The notes under the pieces: model-generated | Databases searched by the model: none | What the model was told of the DNA's origin: nothing | What the model saw: the letters and a program-made list of their open reading frames with translations, nothing else | Part shown: in pieces, positions 6,646 to 7,947 of the stretch | How the letters are laid out: each line of letters begins with the position of its first letter | Position numbering within the stretch: the first letter of the stretch is position 1 | Position numbers and translations under genes: made by a program | Source of the DNA: an uncultured Treponema sp. | Lineage (GTDB): Bacteria > Spirochaetota > Spirochaetia > Treponematales > Treponemataceae | Direction: 5' to 3' | NCBI RefSeq assembly: GCF_938029485.1 | Contig: NZ_CALHGC010000239.1 | Span: 1 to 7,947, forward strand | Length of the DNA stretch: 7,947 nt

Positions 6646-7660
6646 CAGCAAACTTTTTATCGCCGGTATTTTCCTCTTTTTATGTGGGGTTGCTCCTGTC
6701 TTCGCTGTGGAAAAAAATGTCTCCGTGCTTGAGGCTGCGGATAGGCTTGGCGCCGACCTTACATGGGATCCGCTTTCGCAGGAGATAACGTTTGCAGTTG
6801 GAGACCATACGGCACAGTGTAGGATCGGCAGTCCGCTTGTGTTTTTTGATTACCGTGAAGCGGTAATCGCTCAAGCTCCACAGATGGGAACGGATACACA
6901 GCCGCAGCTTTCGGCTGAACTCTTTACGCAGCTGGAGAATTTTTTTAAACAGTTTGATACCGGCTCATTTTTCCGTGTCGGCGCAATTCTTATCGATCCC
7001 GGTCACGGGGGAAAGGATCCCGGTACGAGCGGTTCTTATGTTGAAAACGGTAAAACTATCCCTGTCTACGAGAAAAATATTGCGTTAACCGTTTCGCTTG
7101 CCCTCTATGCTTTGTTACGCGAAACGTATCCCGATAAAAAAATTCTTCTAACTCGTTCGGATGACACGTATCCCAGTTTAGAGGAACGGGTTGAGATGGC
7201 TAATAAAGTACCGCTCAAAAAAAACGAGGCTATACTGTATATTTCTATTCATGCAAATGCTGCTCCGTTTAATAAGAAACCTTACGGCTTTGAGGTCTGG
7301 TATTTACCCCCCGACTATCGGCGTGATGTAATCGATAAAAATGCAGCGTCAAAAGAAATTGCCCATATTTTAAATATAATGCTTGAGGAAGAATTCTCTA
7401 CTGAAAGTATTTTAATTGCAAAGAACATTTCAGATGGATTGGAGGCTCAGATCGGCAAAGAGAGTAAAAACCGCGGTTTAAAAGAAAAGGAGTGGTTTGT
7501 CGTACGGAATGCGAAGATGCCGAGCGTACTCATCGAGTTGGGATTCGTAACTAATCCCGAAGAAGCAAAACGCCTGAATACCCCCTCCTACTTGCAAAAA
7601 TGCGCCCAAGGAATATATAATGGCCTCACTGCATTTATCTCTCGATTTGAGGGACAATAG
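6626..7660 (+). CDS. Exported N-acetylmuramoyl-L-alanine amidase (Amidase_3 / AmiC-like)
   Basis: This 344-residue zinc amidase should cleave the bond between MurNAc and L-Ala in peptidoglycan in the periplasm. Residues 1-27 form a signal peptide: basic start, hydrophobic core, then 'VFA' before V28. C20 is not in a good lipobox, so ordinary signal peptidase cleavage is preferred. Residues about 30-95 ('RLGADLTWDP...ITFAVGDHTAQCRIG') look like the small beta domain called copper-amine-oxidase N1. The catalytic domain has 'IDPGHGGKDPG' with H127, E149 in 'YEKNIAL', H209 in 'SIHANA' and E304 in 'LIELGFVTN'; these are the three zinc ligands and the catalytic Glu of the family. The start overlaps the ATP-grasp gene by 20 nt. 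AAGGA at 6608-6612 is a distant ribosome-binding candidate, so re-initiation is likely. All catalytic residues are present, so it should be active. Confidence 0.93.
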   Translation: MTAKRHNSKLFIAGIFLFLCGVAPVFAVEKNVSVLEAADRLGADLTWDPLSQEITFAVGDHTAQCRIGSPLVFFDYREAVIAQAPQMGTDTQPQLSAELFTQLENFFKQFDTGSFFRVGAILIDPGHGGKDPGTSGSYVENGKTIPVYEKNIALTVSLALYALLRETYPDKKILLTRSDDTYPSLEERVEMANKVPLKKNEAILYISIHANAAPFNKKPYGFEVWYLPPDYRRDVIDKNAASKEIAHILNIMLEEEFSTESILIAKNISDGLEAQIGKESKNRGLKEKEWFVVRNAKMPSVLIELGFVTNPEEAKRLNTPSYLQKCAQGIYNGLTAFISRFEGQ

Positions 7661-7668
7661 GTAAAACT

Positions 7669-7710
7669 AGGCAAACGCATTCAAATATTTGAAGCGGTTG
7701 CCTTCCTTTT
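7669..7710 (+). terminator. Probable intrinsic terminator after the amidase gene
   Basis: AGGCAA (7669-7674) pairs with TTGCCT (7698-7703), CGC (7676-7678) with GCG (7694-7696), and the tip is the perfect palindrome TTCAAATATTTGAA (7680-7693). One A/G mismatch and one bulged A interrupt the stem. The T-rich tail TCCTTTT (7704-7710) follows directly. It lies 8 nt after the stop codon and would end the operon. Confidence 0.55.
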
Positions 7711-7738
7711 GCACGAAATTTTTTCGAAAATTTCGTGC
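7711..7738. repeat. Perfect 12-bp hairpin with TTCG loop
   Basis: GCACGAAATTTT (7711-7722) and its exact complement (7727-7738) flank TTCG. It abuts the terminator-like hairpin upstream. No T-run follows on the + strand. It shares GCACG...TTCG...CGTGC with the hairpin at 4709-4740, which suggests a small family of related palindromes. Confidence 0.6.
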
Positions 7739-7754
7739 GGTTTATTGTTAAAAG

Positions 7755-7899
7755 CAGGGTAATCGCATCAGACAAATGGATAAGAATCGCAGAAAAATGA
7801 GGTTGGGCAACCATTTGAACCGCGAAGAGGTTCAACTCTGGTTGAACAGCCTCATTTTTCTGCGGGGATTTTCAAAAAATATCTGATGCGATTGCCCTG
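7755..7899. repeat. 145-bp nested palindromic element (MITE-like or structured RNA)
   Basis: The outer arms, 18 bp with one G-T pair, are 7755-7772 and 7882-7899. Perfect 15-bp middle arms are 7788-7802 and 7850-7864. The centre holds further short complements: GGTTG/CAACC (7801-7805/7808-7812), TTGAACC/GGTTCAA (7815-7821/7829-7835) and GTTCAAC/GTTGAAC (7830-7836/7841-7847). The whole can fold as one long interrupted hairpin. There is no long ORF and no clear target-site duplication at the ends. It could be a non-autonomous mobile repeat, a long terminator or a leader RNA for the gene that follows. Confidence 0.55.
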
Positions 7900-7915
7900 A
7901 TAGGTAAGGTATGAG

Positions 7916-7947
7916 ATGAGTTTTTTTACAAAGCAGAGGCTGATATG
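7916..7947 (+). CDS. Probable start of the next gene, truncated by the window end
   Basis: ATG 7916 opens MSFFTKQRLI and stays open to the edge; AAGG at 7906-7909 is 6 nt upstream. An alternative start in another frame is ATG 7945, with GAGG at 7936-7939. Only ten codons are visible, so no function can be assigned. The rest of the 7661-7947 gap holds the three structured elements listed separately. Confidence 0.35.
   Translation, partial: MSFFTKQRLI

Noticed and set aside
6683..6688. Lipoprotein lipobox around C20 of the amidase
   Set aside because: The residues before the Cys are large and hydrophobic (LFL), and a standard cleavage site follows at residue 27.
7635..7835. 66-codon minus-strand ORF across the end of the amidase and the repeats
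   Set aside because: It crosses three palindromes and has no protein-like features.
7826..7839. tRNA T-arm-like AGAG-GTTCAA-CTCT
   Set aside because: No acceptor stem, D arm or anticodon arm surrounds it; the segment belongs to the nested palindrome.
7755..7899. CRISPR array or IS remnant
   Set aside because: There are no regularly spaced direct repeats, no transposase fragment and no evident target-site duplication.

Overview
The window looks like part of the chromosome of a Treponema-type spirochaete, probably an oral or host-associated one. The evidence is a 5'-truncated gene with the architecture of the spirochaete 'spiro-SPASM' proteins, followed by sugar-nucleotide genes and a periplasmic cell-wall amidase, all on the + strand. 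Base composition is moderate and coding density is high. I see no mobile-element gene, tRNA, rRNA or CRISPR array. The genus call is inference from family content, not a database match.

Layout. Positions 2-949 carry the C-terminal part of a spiro-SPASM protein that retains a Cys-rich SPASM tail but lacks the radical-SAM CxxxCxxC motif where it should lie. Positions 921-1886 encode a family-2-like (GT-A) glycosyltransferase whose GTG start lies inside the previous gene. Positions 1883-4639 encode a 918-residue fusion of an SpsF-type cytidylyltransferase, an SpsG/PseG-like GT-B domain broken by a low-complexity linker, and a zinc-ribbon SAM methyltransferase. A 155-bp gap follows that is almost entirely made of four back-to-back hairpins. 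Positions 4795-6645 encode a 616-residue ATP-grasp ligase with Ala/Ser/Pro-rich inserts and an unrecognised C-terminal region. Positions 6626-7660 encode an exported N-acetylmuramoyl-L-alanine amidase. The last 287 bp hold a probable terminator, a second perfect hairpin, a 145-bp nested palindromic element and the likely start of another gene running off the window.

How the genes fit together. Genes 1-3 overlap (29 and 4 nt), genes 4-5 overlap (20 nt), and the hairpin cluster separates the two groups. The activities are CMP-sugar activation, a PseG-like step, methylation, an ATP-dependent ligation and glycosyl transfer. They are the kind needed to build and attach a decorated nonulosonic-acid-type sugar to a flagellar or surface target. 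That pathway is inference. The most interesting points are the fusion protein combined with the ATP-grasp partner, the radical-SAM relic with an intact SPASM domain, and the two palindrome-packed intergenic regions.
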